64,000 bases of DNA from the NCBI GenBank assembly GCA_021776635.1, contig JAJFFN010000025.1:1-64000 (forward strand), read 5' to 3'. The stretch is from Robiginitomaculum sp. GTDB lineage: Bacteria > Pseudomonadota > Alphaproteobacteria > Caulobacterales > Maricaulaceae. Of this stretch, positions 42,876 through 51,763 are shown in pieces (the first letter of the stretch is position 1; each line of letters begins with the position of its first letter). The notes beneath the pieces were generated by a model. That model saw only the letters and a list, made by a program, of their open reading frames with translations, did no database searches and was not told the DNA's origin. The position numbers and the translations under genes were made by a program.

Positions 42876-43262
42876 TCAGGGCATTTTACTGAGTAATAAA
42901 GCATCAAGTGCGCGGCTGTTTTCTTGTTCTTCATTGCTTAAAGCATGGGCGGATTGTTGAATGCTTGCCATATCTTTGGCGGCAATATTTTGTGCAAGGA
43001 TTTTTTTATAGTCCTGTTTCTTATCTAAAATTTGTTTGCTAAGCGTATTTAGCTTTTCGCTTTTCGCTAATATTTTTAATTTTTGGTTTGCCCGCCATTT
43101 TTCCAAAACTATCTTACCTTCAGTGTTTGAAAATTTATTGGCTATGTTTTCATTTATTGTAGAAATTTCCAATAAATAACGATTTGATTGACGCGAAAGC
43201 GCGGCAATATCTGCCTCTACTTTTTGTTGTTGCATATCAAGTATTTTTATTATTTCTAGCAT
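42876..43262 (-). CDS. Coiled-coil flagellar protein, tentative FliJ
   Basis: 128 aa, almost entirely predicted coiled coil, rich in K, E, Q and A. Position at the 3' end of the export-apparatus operon (3 bases after flhB on the minus strand) and size are what one expects for FliJ, but sequence similarity is too weak to be sure. It may be a chaperone escort for the export ATPase FliI, whose gene is in the same cluster. Confidence 0.5.
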   Translation of the reverse strand: MLEIIKILDMQQQKVEADIAALSRQSNRYLLEISTINENIANKFSNTEGKIVLEKWRANQKLKILAKSEKLNTLSKQILDKKQDYKKILAQNIAAKDMASIQQSAHALSNEEQENSRALDALLLSKMP

Positions 43263-43264
43263 GA

Positions 43265-44344
43265 TTAATTGCCTTTATCAGAGAGCCTGTCTGCGTAATG
43301 AATTGCAGCCGCGACGGCGGCGTAATGTTCTGGTGAAATGATTTCACCAAGTTTGGTTTGTGCGAAGAGGGCGCGAGCGGTAGGGGGGTTTTCATATATT
43401 GCAACACCAGCAAGTTTGGCTCTTTCGCGGATACGAAATGCCATATTATCGACGCCCTTCGCTACACATTTAGGCGCTTCACCAGAACTTCGGTCCCATT
43501 TTAAAGCAACGGCATAATGTTGCGGGTTGACGATGACAACACTGGCACCGGTGACATCTTGCAGCATTGTCGTCTTGGCAATTTCTTCGGCTTTTTGGCG
43601 TCGTCTTTGTTTCTGATAGGGATCACCCTCGCTCTCTTTGCGTTCGTCCTTGGCTTCTTGCAATGTCATGCGCATCTTCTTTTGGTGTGACAGCCATTTC
43701 GCAGGCATATCGAGGGCAGCGATAAATGCTGTACCGATGATGATATAAAGAAGCAGCTGTAGTGTTTTTTGCGCAAGTAAAACGAGCAACGCATTTGCTG
43801 GTAAGCTGCTATAAATTGGGAGCGTAAAAAACTCCTTTTTCAGAAAAATACTCGCAACAACCGCTATCAAGCATAATTTGGCAAAGCTTTTTAAAAACTC
43901 GCCTAACCCACTCGTGCCGTATTTTTTCTTGGCATTGGCAATGGGAGATATTTTGGACAATTTCGGCTTGATTTTACTGGGCGAGAAAACTATGCCGCGT
44001 TGGGCAATAAGCGACAAAATTACAAATATTGCGGGCAGGGCGAAAAACGGGAATAATTTACTCCCGAGTGATTGCATTATTTGGGTAGGCAACGGGTTTT
44101 TAATATCTCCTAAGAACGCTTGTGCTACAAGTTCAGGCCGTTCAAGCATGCCAAAAAGAACCATAGCAAGCCCTTTTACCAGTGCTGCGCCCAATAAAAT
44201 TATTGAGAGGCCAATTCCTATATAAAGCATGAGCGTGTTTAGCTCGGTCGAGATGGGTATATCCCCTTTCTCGCGAGCTTTTTTTAATTTTTGCTCCGAT
44301 GCTGCGAGGGTTTTCTCTTGGCCTTCATTTTTTTCCTCTGCCAT
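43265..44344 (-). CDS. flhB: FlhB flagellar export switch protein
   Basis: 359 aa from the ATG at 44344 (MAEEKNEGQEKTLAASEQKL), coupled to fliR by a one-base overlap. Four membrane helices, then the cytoplasmic domain with VVIVNPQHYAVALKWDRSSG. The autocleavage motif is N273-P274-Q275-H276, whereas most FlhB have NPTH; N and P, the residues needed for self-cleavage, are kept. It controls the switch from rod/hook to filament export. An earlier ATG at 44386 is less likely. Confidence 0.92.
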   Translation of the reverse strand: MAEEKNEGQEKTLAASEQKLKKAREKGDIPISTELNTLMLYIGIGLSIILLGAALVKGLAMVLFGMLERPELVAQAFLGDIKNPLPTQIMQSLGSKLFPFFALPAIFVILSLIAQRGIVFSPSKIKPKLSKISPIANAKKKYGTSGLGEFLKSFAKLCLIAVVASIFLKKEFFTLPIYSSLPANALLVLLAQKTLQLLLYIIIGTAFIAALDMPAKWLSHQKKMRMTLQEAKDERKESEGDPYQKQRRRQKAEEIAKTTMLQDVTGASVVIVNPQHYAVALKWDRSSGEAPKCVAKGVDNMAFRIRERAKLAGVAIYENPPTARALFAQTKLGEIISPEHYAAVAAAIHYADRLSDKGN

Positions 44345-45129
44345 TAGTACAGCCCTGAAAAATGTGCATAATATTCGTCCAGCCAAACCAACAAAATACT
44401 GCCAATGGAAAGCGCAAGTAAAACAATCCCTGCGCCAATAACAAATGGCATACCAACAAATGACACCATTAGCTGAGGCATTGCTTTATTCAAAAAACCA
44501 AGCATCAGGTTGTAAATGAAATTCAAAATTAGAAATGGCAGCGCCAAAGCGACAGCGAAACTAAACACCGACATGCATTTGGCCGCTGCCCAATACGCCA
44601 ATTTGTCTAAATTTACTGTGCTCGCTAAAGGGAATATATCATAGGTTTGTACAAGTAGAGCAAATGCACGAACATGTAAATCGAGCGTGACTAATAAGGT
44701 CACACCCGCCAACATCAAGAGTGTACCAATTGTTGTATTGGGCTCACTTGTCATGCCGCCTCCAAAAACCTGGGTCAGGGAGAGGCTTTGAGAAATCATT
44801 GAACCGGCGATTTGCAATGCATAGACCATCACCCGCAGCCCAAAACCAAGCGTGAACCCGTGTAGGGCTTCCAACCCAAAGCCCATGAACATTTTGGCGA
44901 TACCCCAATCCCCCATTGTGGGTGCTATTTGGGTATTCATAACAATCGGTGTCATCAGCCATGTCACTACCAAACTTGCGGCTAGGCGGGTCCGTATAGA
45001 TATGGCCGTTTCTCCAAGCCCTGGCAGCATGAATACCATTGTAGAAATACGTGTAAAAATTGCGACAACAGGAAAGACATAAGCAAAATTATTAAGAACC
45101 GTATCTGCGATAATCTGTAAAAATTCCAT
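44344..45129 (-). CDS. fliR: FliR flagellar export protein
   Basis: 261 aa, six to seven membrane helices. RISTMVFMLPGLGETAISIR and FGGGMTSEPNTTIGTLLMLA match FliR. It is an inner-membrane component of the flagellar type III export gate with FliP, FliQ, FlhA, FlhB. The order flhA-fliR-flhB reads on the minus strand and the stop overlaps the flhB start. Confidence 0.93.
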   Translation of the reverse strand: MEFLQIIADTVLNNFAYVFPVVAIFTRISTMVFMLPGLGETAISIRTRLAASLVVTWLMTPIVMNTQIAPTMGDWGIAKMFMGFGLEALHGFTLGFGLRVMVYALQIAGSMISQSLSLTQVFGGGMTSEPNTTIGTLLMLAGVTLLVTLDLHVRAFALLVQTYDIFPLASTVNLDKLAYWAAAKCMSVFSFAVALALPFLILNFIYNLMLGFLNKAMPQLMVSFVGMPFVIGAGIVLLALSIGSILLVWLDEYYAHFSGLY

Positions 45130-45137
45130 AGTCCTCC

Positions 45138-47231
45138 CTATGCCACGGCTAAAATAATAGGCTTTTCTGCAGGCGGGATTTCTTCATAGGAAATAACGGG
45201 ATTGCGAATGCCCTTCGCAGTCATGACAGTTTTAATAAAACGGCGTCTGTGCGCACTGGTGGCAATAGCAGCATATTGTCCAGTATGTGCACTTTTATCC
45301 AAATTGGCCTGTACGGAGGCTGCTAATTTGTTGAATTCATCTGGCGGCAAAGCAATATCGACAGGCAATCCTTGCGCGTTTTCTGGTTTTTTAATTTCAT
45401 GCTCGCAGAATAGAGTTTCCCAATCAGGCCCAATTTGTATCAATGGCAGCCTGCCTTGCTCATCGTGTAATTTAGAAATAAATTGATATGAAAGTCTTTG
45501 GCGGACACATTCGGTAATTTGTTCTATCGAATTCATTACAGGTTTAACTTCAGCAATGGTTTCAAGGATCAATGGGATATTACGCATAGAAACACGCTCT
45601 GCCAAAAGTAGACGCAATACACCCTGTAGCGTGTCCATCGGAACCTTGTCTGGAATAAATTCATCGAGTATTCTTTTATTGGAAGTAGCTCGATCTGAAT
45701 CCGAAACATCCTTAAAGGCTTCCAATGTTTCTTGCAAGGAACGTCGGCTCAATAGCCGCGTAAAATGAGATTGTATGGTTTCAAGCAAGTGTGTTGCCAA
45801 AACTTCTTCAGGCTCAACTATCGGCAAACCGGCCATGACCAATTCATCGCGCCTTGATTTTTCTACCCACCGCGCAGATGCCTGATAAACCGGTTCACGA
45901 AAATTTTGTCCCTTTATTTCCGGGTGTGCGCCTTCTTCAATCAATGCCATGACATGCCCAGGCAAGATCATGCTTGTGCTAACGGTATGGCCTTGGATCA
46001 TGATTTTGTACGTATGGGACGACAGTTCTGAATTGTCGGTTAGCCGAACAGAGGGAAGCAGAAAACCATGTTCAGTCGCAATGTATTTTCTTATTTTTTC
46101 AACGCGCTTGTTGAACCCTGTTTCTGTATCCATAGCAATTGGCACAAGTTCTTTTGATAGAATTAAATGAATTTCATCAATATTAATTGCATCTCCTAGC
46201 GTTGGTTTTTGCTCGACTTTTTCTTCTGTATTTTTTGTTTGCTCAAGCTTTGCCTGATCAGCCTTTCTCTTATGAATTTTATAGGCGGCAATACCGATTC
46301 CAATCGAGCCGACCATAAAAGGTACAAAGGGCAGTCCTGGAAAAAACGCAAACACCACCAGTATAAATGAGACGGATGCAAGTGCAGATGGATGTGCTGA
46401 TAATTGTTTGATTAAAGTGCCGTCGACCGTACCTTCATCTTTACCTTTGGCAAGCAAAAGCGCGGCAGCAATCGAAATTATCACTGCCGGGATTTGCGAC
46501 ACAAGTCCGTCACCAACCGTGAGCATGGAGTAATTCGTCATGGCATCAGCGAAGCTAACATGATGCACACCGACACCGATGGCGATGCCGGCGACCAAAT
46601 TTAGCAATGTGATTAATAGCCCTGCGATCGCATCACCTTTCATAAATTTGGAAACGCCGTCTAATGAGCCTAAGAAAGCGGTCTCTTCTTGCTCTGTTTT
46701 GCGCCGATCACTGGCTTCTTTGTGGGAAATGGCGCCGGCCGCCAAATCGGAATCAATAGCCAGTTGTTTGCCCGGCATAGCATCCAACGCAAACCTTGCG
46801 CCAACCTCTGCCATTCTTCCCGCACCTTTAGTGATAACCATAAAGTTGACGATAATGAGGACAGAAAATACAATAAGTCCAAGGAAAACATCCCCACCCA
46901 TTATGAATTGAGCAAAGCCTTCAATTATCCCGCCTGCTGCATCTGTTCCTGTATGACCTTGCCCGATAATCAATTTTGTTGATGAGATATTAAGCGATAA
47001 ACGCAGTAAGAGTGATGCCAGCAAGACCGCAGGGAAAGAGGAAAAATCAAGTGGTTTTTCTATGAATAATGTAATCATAAAAATTAAGATGGCAAATGCG
47101 AAGCTCGCCGTTAAGCCTATGTCCAATAGCCAACTGGGCACGGGCAAGACCATCATTATGATAATAACCATCAAGGCTAAAGCCATGACAGCAGTAGGGT
47201 CAAAGATGTTTTTAAGAGATAATTTTCCCAC
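45138..47231 (-). CDS. flhA: FlhA flagellar export protein
   Basis: About 697 aa from the GTG at 47231, which directly follows the fliQ stop; a TTG at 47270 is possible but would overlap fliQ by 38 bases. FHIPEP family: LLDIGLTASFAFAILIFMIT, RLSLNISSTKLIIGQGHTG, FMVITKGAGRMAEVGARFAL, LVAGIAIGV and RLLLAERVSMRNIPLILETI in the cytoplasmic domain. It gates the export channel and binds chaperone-substrate complexes. Length agrees with the family. Confidence 0.95.
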   Translation of the reverse strand: MGKLSLKNIFDPTAVMALALMVIIIMMVLPVPSWLLDIGLTASFAFAILIFMITLFIEKPLDFSSFPAVLLASLLLRLSLNISSTKLIIGQGHTGTDAAGGIIEGFAQFIMGGDVFLGLIVFSVLIIVNFMVITKGAGRMAEVGARFALDAMPGKQLAIDSDLAAGAISHKEASDRRKTEQEETAFLGSLDGVSKFMKGDAIAGLLITLLNLVAGIAIGVGVHHVSFADAMTNYSMLTVGDGLVSQIPAVIISIAAALLLAKGKDEGTVDGTLIKQLSAHPSALASVSFILVVFAFFPGLPFVPFMVGSIGIGIAAYKIHKRKADQAKLEQTKNTEEKVEQKPTLGDAINIDEIHLILSKELVPIAMDTETGFNKRVEKIRKYIATEHGFLLPSVRLTDNSELSSHTYKIMIQGHTVSTSMILPGHVMALIEEGAHPEIKGQNFREPVYQASARWVEKSRRDELVMAGLPIVEPEEVLATHLLETIQSHFTRLLSRRSLQETLEAFKDVSDSDRATSNKRILDEFIPDKVPMDTLQGVLRLLLAERVSMRNIPLILETIAEVKPVMNSIEQITECVRQRLSYQFISKLHDEQGRLPLIQIGPDWETLFCEHEIKKPENAQGLPVDIALPPDEFNKLAASVQANLDKSAHTGQYAAIATSAHRRRFIKTVMTAKGIRNPVISYEEIPPAEKPIILAVA

Positions 47232-47232
47232 C

Positions 47233-47499
47233 TCAGTGTCCCGCAATGACAGGGAGGACTTGCGTTTCAAACAATGTCAAGACTATACGCGACATGTACC
47301 CTGCTGATATGAAAAACACGAACAGCATAACCGCTAATTTTGGTACAAAAGTTAAGGTCATTTCTTGAATGGAGGTCAAGGCTTGTAACAATCCAATGAC
47401 AAGGCCGACTAGCAATGCTGTGATCAATATGGGTGCAGCCATCAATGCTGCGCCCCAAAGAAACTCCCGTAGTATTGAAAGAATGTCGGTTTGGCTCAT
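47233..47499 (-). CDS. fliQ: FliQ flagellar export protein
   Basis: 88 aa from the ATG at 47499 (a TTG 6 bases earlier is weaker). LREFLWGAALMAAPILITAL and IGLLQALTSIQEMTLTFVPK are typical FliQ; two membrane helices. Part of the export gate. Next gene upstream is fliE. Confidence 0.93.
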   Translation of the reverse strand: MSQTDILSILREFLWGAALMAAPILITALLVGLVIGLLQALTSIQEMTLTFVPKLAVMLFVFFISAGYMSRIVLTLFETQVLPVIAGH

Positions 47500-47511
47500 G
47501 TCCAACCTTGT

Positions 47512-47820
47512 CTAAACAGGCATTCGAAGAAGTTCTTGGTAAGCTTCGACAACGCGGTTGCGTACAGTAACAGCAGTTTCAAGAGCCAATTCGGCATTTG
47601 CCATAGCTTCAACAACAGAATGAGCATCGGCTTTGCCAGTCGCAAAGCTGTGCGCGGTCTGCTCGACAGTTTTAAAAACATTTGAAAACTCTTCAACACC
47701 TTTGGCGAGAGCATTTTCTTGGGCACCGGATTTGGCTTTTGCGCCAGTTGCTATATCAGGTTTGAGGGCGTTTTGGGTATTTTGATATTGGCGTAGGGCG
47801 CCTAGGCTTGCGATTTCCAT
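47512..47820 (-). CDS. fliE: FliE hook-basal-body protein
   Basis: 102 aa. FSNVFKTVEQTAHSFATGKA and AELALETAVTVRNRVVEAYQ with ELLRMPV at the C-terminus match FliE, which links the MS ring to the rod. flgC lies 3 bases upstream on the same strand, so flgB-flgC-fliE-fliQ-flhA-fliR-flhB form one operon. Confidence 0.95.
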   Translation of the reverse strand: MEIASLGALRQYQNTQNALKPDIATGAKAKSGAQENALAKGVEEFSNVFKTVEQTAHSFATGKADAHSVVEAMANAELALETAVTVRNRVVEAYQELLRMPV

Positions 47821-47822
47821 GT

Positions 47823-48221
47823 TTATCTCCGAATTAAATCAAGCAGCCCGCTATACATTTTCCGAGCTTGGTTAAATGTTGTAAGGTTGGCTTCATAAGA
47901 CCGACTTGCTTCTCGGGCATCTGATAATTCAATCATCATATCGACATTAGACATGCGAACATATCCATTCGCATCTGCTAGCGGGTGGGCTGGATCAAAC
48001 AGTTGTTCCCCGAAGCTCTGGTCAAGGGTGACATTGCCAATTGATAAATTTTGCTTGCCAGACTTTGCATCAAACTGATTTTCAAAAGAAACCAGTTTGC
48101 GTTTATAGCCATGTGTATCGACATTGGATAAGTTTTCGCTGACAACACGTAAGCGAAATGATTGCGCCTTCATACCTTGTGAGGCCGATGACATGGCAGA
48201 AGCTATTAGATTATTTGTCAT
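47823..48221 (-). CDS. flgC: FlgC proximal rod protein
   Basis: 132 aa. LRVVSENLSNVDTHGYKRKL is the flagellar rod N-terminal motif; DREASRSYEANLTTFNQAR-type sequence (here SDAREASRSYEANLTTF) is FlgC-typical. Short rod protein of normal size. Spaced 23 bases after flgB. Confidence 0.95.
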   Translation of the reverse strand: MTNNLIASAMSSASQGMKAQSFRLRVVSENLSNVDTHGYKRKLVSFENQFDAKSGKQNLSIGNVTLDQSFGEQLFDPAHPLADANGYVRMSNVDMMIELSDAREASRSYEANLTTFNQARKMYSGLLDLIRR

Positions 48222-48244
48222 AGTGTTTCCTATTCAAGTTACGG

Positions 48245-48607
48245 TCAAATATTTTTGCCAATAGCCAATTTCATCAAGTCTAATGTTTTACGGTACATGA
48301 GTGTGGCAATATCGTGCGTGCCCACGGCTTGAACTGAGGTCAGCATTTGCTCTTCAAGAGAAACTGTATTGCCGTTTGGATCTGCGCTTGCTGGTGCAGT
48401 CAATAATTGCGATGTCGTTGAAATATCCGCCAGACTTTTTTCCGACCGGATAGATTGTTTATAGATTTCGGCAAATGGTTTTACATCTTTAGCTTTAAAC
48501 CCTGGTGTGTCTGCATTGGCAATATTTTCTGAGATAACGGCATGTCGCCTTGCAGCATGTACAGCCATTGCCGATGTTGTTTTTAGCAGCGCTAAATCAT
48601 TGATCAT
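48245..48607 (-). CDS. flgB: FlgB proximal rod protein
   Basis: 120 aa. HAVISENIANADTPGFKAKD is the rod motif and the C-terminus (DIATLMYRKTLDLMKLAIG) is FlgB-like. First gene of the rod/export operon, divergent from fliI; the intergenic region holds a near-consensus CtrA box. Confidence 0.95.
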   Translation of the reverse strand: MINDLALLKTTSAMAVHAARRHAVISENIANADTPGFKAKDVKPFAEIYKQSIRSEKSLADISTTSQLLTAPASADPNGNTVSLEEQMLTSVQAVGTHDIATLMYRKTLDLMKLAIGKNI

Positions 48608-48640
48608 TAGTGTTCCTACTCAATTTACCATTTCCTATGG

Positions 48641-48655
48641 TTAACGAATTTCTAA
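48641..48655. promoter_or_regulatory. Near-consensus CtrA box between flgB and fliI
   Basis: TTAA-CGAATTT-CTAA matches the CtrA pattern TTAA-N7-TTAA at seven of eight positions, in the divergent flgB/fliI gap. Binding is inferred from the motif. Confidence 0.4.
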
Positions 48656-48702
48656 TAAATACACGCAATAGTTGAATAAACAGTTAATACATGAGGTAAG
48701 GT

Positions 48703-50037
48703 ATGCACACGCAAATGGAAAAGAAATTTTTTGCTGACGTCATAGATGTACCCGTAAAAATTTACGGAATTGTCAGAGAAATCTCGACGCAGAGTATTAA
48801 AATAAGTGGGCTCTCTGGGCGGGCTCGAATTGGTGATCAAGTCGATATGCATGGGCAAGGGAGTGTTATCGTTCGCGGCGAAATTATTTCTATATGCGAA
48901 CAGGATGTCGTAGCAACTGCATATCATAATATTAATAAAATTAAACTAGGGGCGAAAGCCGTCTATCTAGGCCCGCAAGAACCCAGGCCGTGCCAAAGTT
49001 GGATTGGCAAAATACTGGACCATTCTGGGAACTGCCAAGATGGAAGTAGACCAAAAAAAGGGGATTGTGTTTACAACCTTACAGCCATACCGCCGCAAAA
49101 CCGAAGAGCGATAGGCTCTCGCTTGGATACAGGCTTGGCGGCAATTGATACTTTTTTGCCGCTTTGCAAAGGTCAAAGGCTAGGTTTATTTGCTGGTTCT
49201 GGCGTCGGTAAATCTACCCTATTGTCAGACATCGCCAAAGGCGTAGAAGCGGATGTGGTCATACTTGCCTTAGTCGGAGAACGTGGCCGGGAAGTGCGTG
49301 AATTCACAGAAAAAACCCTTGGTGCAGAGGGAATGCAGAAATCTATTGTATTTGTGGCAACGTCTGAAGAGCCACCTGCACTAAAGTTGCGCACGGCTTT
49401 GTTGGCTATTGCCACCGCAGAATATTTCAGAGACCGTGGCCAACATGTATTGCTTTTGTTTGATAGCCTGACCCGGTTTGCAGAAGCCCACAGGAGTGTC
49501 GCATTGAGTGCAGGCGAAACACCATCCCTGCGCGCTTATCCGCCTTCGACTTTTCAGGCCTTGGCACAATTGTGTGAACGGGCAGGCCCCGGGCGTGAGC
49601 ATGAAAATGTCGGTGATATCACAGCCGTGTTTAGTGTACTCGTTGCAGGCTCAAACATGGAGGAGCCAGTTGCTGATATGGTTCGCGGAATTTTAGATGG
49701 GCATATTGTATTGGAACGTGAAATCGCAGAGCGTGGGCGTTACCCTGCTATAGATTTAAGGCGTAGCGTCTCTCGCTCTTTGCCTGATTGTGCAACAAAT
49801 GTAGAAAACGGTCTTCTGGAACATGCCAGAAAACTTGTCGGGGTTTATGAGGACGCAAAAACATTAATCCGCGCCGGCCTATACCAATCAGGAGGCGATG
49901 CGGTATTAGACGAGGCAGTAAAGAAGTTTGAAAAGTTAGACAGGTTCATTGCCCAGAAAAGCAATGGTAAAGCTACAAACAGTTTTCAGAGATTAAAAGA
50001 GATTTTACAGCACGAAGAAGAATTAAGTGTTGGATAA
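48703..50037 (+). CDS. fliI: FliI flagellum-specific ATPase
   Basis: 444 aa. P-loop GLFAGSGVGKSTLL, EKTLGAEGMQKSIVFVATSE, LLLFDSLTRFAEAHRSVALS and YPPSTFQALAQLCERAGPG are F1-beta-like signatures of flagellar/type III ATPases. It drives export with FliH and FliJ. Its 3' end overlaps the convergent DUF1217 gene by 15 bases. Confidence 0.95.
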   Translation: MHTQMEKKFFADVIDVPVKIYGIVREISTQSIKISGLSGRARIGDQVDMHGQGSVIVRGEIISICEQDVVATAYHNINKIKLGAKAVYLGPQEPRPCQSWIGKILDHSGNCQDGSRPKKGDCVYNLTAIPPQNRRAIGSRLDTGLAAIDTFLPLCKGQRLGLFAGSGVGKSTLLSDIAKGVEADVVILALVGERGREVREFTEKTLGAEGMQKSIVFVATSEEPPALKLRTALLAIATAEYFRDRGQHVLLLFDSLTRFAEAHRSVALSAGETPSLRAYPPSTFQALAQLCERAGPGREHENVGDITAVFSVLVAGSNMEEPVADMVRGILDGHIVLEREIAERGRYPAIDLRRSVSRSLPDCATNVENGLLEHARKLVGVYEDAKTLIRAGLYQSGGDAVLDEAVKKFEKLDRFIAQKSNGKATNSFQRLKEILQHEEELSVG

Positions 50038-50856
50038 AAGAAGATTTAAAAACCCGTTGGCGCCAAGGCCCCCTTGTAACAGGTTGAGCGCGGCCATTCC
50101 AGGTGTTGAAGCATCTGGGCCATTATTGATTTGTTCTTGCAAATGAAACCTTCTGATCATGTCGTTTAGTACTTCAGGTTTTGAGAATACATTTATGCTC
50201 TCGCCACCGAAAAACTTGTTTGCTTTTGCCATCAAAATTTCTTTTTGCTGGTCTAGTCCGATTTGTGAAAATTCGGCAGGCAAATTAAAGGCAGATTCGA
50301 GCACGGCCCTGATGGGCTGAGAACCCATTGCGCGAAACCACCCAATATTAAGGGGAAGGTCTTGTTCTGCGAGTGCGCCCATTTCGCGTTTGAAATTTAA
50401 GGCAAGGCGCATAGTGTTATCAACATCGCCTACGGCTTCTTCAAACTGTGTGCTGAGAAAGTTGTCCGCGATATCGTTGATACGGTTTGTTGTTGGAACG
50501 AACCCGCCATCGTTCCCAAATGAAAAAGTTTCAGCAAATTTTATATATTTGCTATTGCCCAATCTATTGGCAAATGAAAGGGAATCAAATGTACCGCCGT
50601 CTATGACTTTACGGACAAAGGCCTGCTTGTTTATTTCATCTGAAAGACCAAATGCACCTAGGGCCACGGCCAACAAACGCCGGTCGCCAACAAGTTCAGC
50701 AGAGCTTGATATATTGTTGATATTATCTTTGAAATAATCAACTTCCCTTTGGAGATCGGGTGAGCGGTTGAAAAGTGTTTGTTGTCTTTCCTGGGTATTT
50801 TCTAAAAACCGCCATCCACCAAGACCACTAAGAGGTATTACAGGTGCAAAGGCCAT
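50023..50856 (-). CDS. DUF1217 flagellar-cluster protein
   Basis: 277 aa. GGWRFLENTQERQQTLFNRS, SAELVGDRRLLAVALGAFGL and repeated GG-x-DSL/F segments match DUF1217, found in flagellar clusters of alphaproteobacteria. Its molecular role is not established. The start overlaps the flbT stop by one base, so flaF-flbT-DUF1217 are coupled. Confidence 0.88.
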   Translation of the reverse strand: MAFAPVIPLSGLGGWRFLENTQERQQTLFNRSPDLQREVDYFKDNINNISSSAELVGDRRLLAVALGAFGLSDEINKQAFVRKVIDGGTFDSLSFANRLGNSKYIKFAETFSFGNDGGFVPTTNRINDIADNFLSTQFEEAVGDVDNTMRLALNFKREMGALAEQDLPLNIGWFRAMGSQPIRAVLESAFNLPAEFSQIGLDQQKEILMAKANKFFGGESINVFSKPEVLNDMIRRFHLQEQINNGPDASTPGMAALNLLQGGLGANGFLNLLLSNT

Positions 50857-51290
50857 TATCTTGCGAGTTCGCTTTGTTTGATTGGTATCTGTGCGGTGGT
50901 GTTAAGCATTTGTTCTTCAAGGGGGAGAACACGTTTAAGCCCTACCAAGACGGAATAATAGCGCTCTTGTGTTGTATCGAGTAATATTTTTGTAATCAGC
51001 GTTTCTACCGAAGTGCCTGCGAATACTTTGTCTAGATCATACAATGCTGCTGTTAATTTCAGCTTTCCACTATCGCGCCCTATATCGCCTGAAAGAATAA
51101 GTTGTGCCAGATAATAGGCATGGCGAACCGGTGAATTTATCTCGTCAGGATGCAAGCAGTCACTGAGGCGCAAAACATTAACACTGTTATCCGGCAGGCG
51201 AATTTGCGCACGTTTTGGACCATTTTGCACCATCGCACCATTGACCAAAAATTTTTCGTCCGCTTTAAGGCTTAACATTAAACCAGCCAT
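50856..51290 (-). CDS. flbT: FlbT flagellin regulator
   Basis: 144 aa. GLMLSLKADEKFLVNGAMVQ, RLPDNSVNVLRLSDCLHPDE and RHAYYLAQLILSGD are FlbT-typical. In Caulobacter FlbT binds the flagellin mRNA 5' region and destabilises it. Here a hairpin lies in the flagellin leader (52990-53006). Coupled to flaF upstream and DUF1217 downstream. Confidence 0.92.
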   Translation of the reverse strand: MAGLMLSLKADEKFLVNGAMVQNGPKRAQIRLPDNSVNVLRLSDCLHPDEINSPVRHAYYLAQLILSGDIGRDSGKLKLTAALYDLDKVFAGTSVETLITKILLDTTQERYYSVLVGLKRVLPLEEQMLNTTAQIPIKQSELAR

Positions 51291-51685
51291 TATGCTGCCT
51301 CCACTTTGCCTGCGCGTTTGAAATAATCTCGCTTACCAGAAATAATATTTTTGTTTATTTCGACCAATATTTCAGCGCCTGCTTCACCTTTTAAAACCTT
51401 ACTGGTATGTTGACCTGTAAATTCCGCCAAATAAATCAACCCGCTTTTAAGTTCGCGCTCTAGGTTGTTATTGGGATTGGTAATGTCCAAATAGATTAAA
51501 TTCCAAAGCCTAGCATTGTCTTGCAAAGCCGTTGCTAAATTACTCATGCCGCCAGGAAGTGAAGCATCTGCTGCAGCTAGTCGGCCTGTAATGTCAGTGA
51601 ATATTTTTAGTTCCAATTCTATGTCGGAACCCATTTGTTTTTGTGTATTTGCATAGCCTTTCTTGGCTCTTTCAGATATGTGCAT
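51290..51685 (-). CDS. flaF: FlaF flagellar regulator
   Basis: 131 aa. IELELKIFTDITGRLAAADA and LWNLIYLDITNPNNNLEREL match FlaF, a partner in flagellin secretion/translation control that opposes FlbT. Located 78 bases after the flagellin stop on the same strand. Confidence 0.92.
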   Translation of the reverse strand: MHISERAKKGYANTQKQMGSDIELELKIFTDITGRLAAADASLPGGMSNLATALQDNARLWNLIYLDITNPNNNLERELKSGLIYLAEFTGQHTSKVLKGEAGAEILVEINKNIISGKRDYFKRAGKVEAA

Positions 51686-51716
51686 TTTTCCGAAACTCCT
51701 TTTGGAAATGATGTGT

Positions 51717-51742
51717 GGTCAGAGCACCAAAGCGCTCTGACC
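51717..51742 (-). terminator. Hairpin between flagellin and flaF
   Basis: GGTCAGAGC and GCTCTGACC arms (51717-51725, 51734-51742) with an 8-base loop sit in the gap after the flagellin stop. No U tract follows on the minus strand, so it may be a partial terminator or RNA-stability element separating flagellin from flaF. Confidence 0.45.
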
Positions 51743-51763
51743 TTGATAAAAATCCCTCTAAGT

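Noticed and set aside
44744..44962. A long frame inside fliR
   Set aside because: Fully antisense or out of frame to a recognised gene; typical shadow frame.
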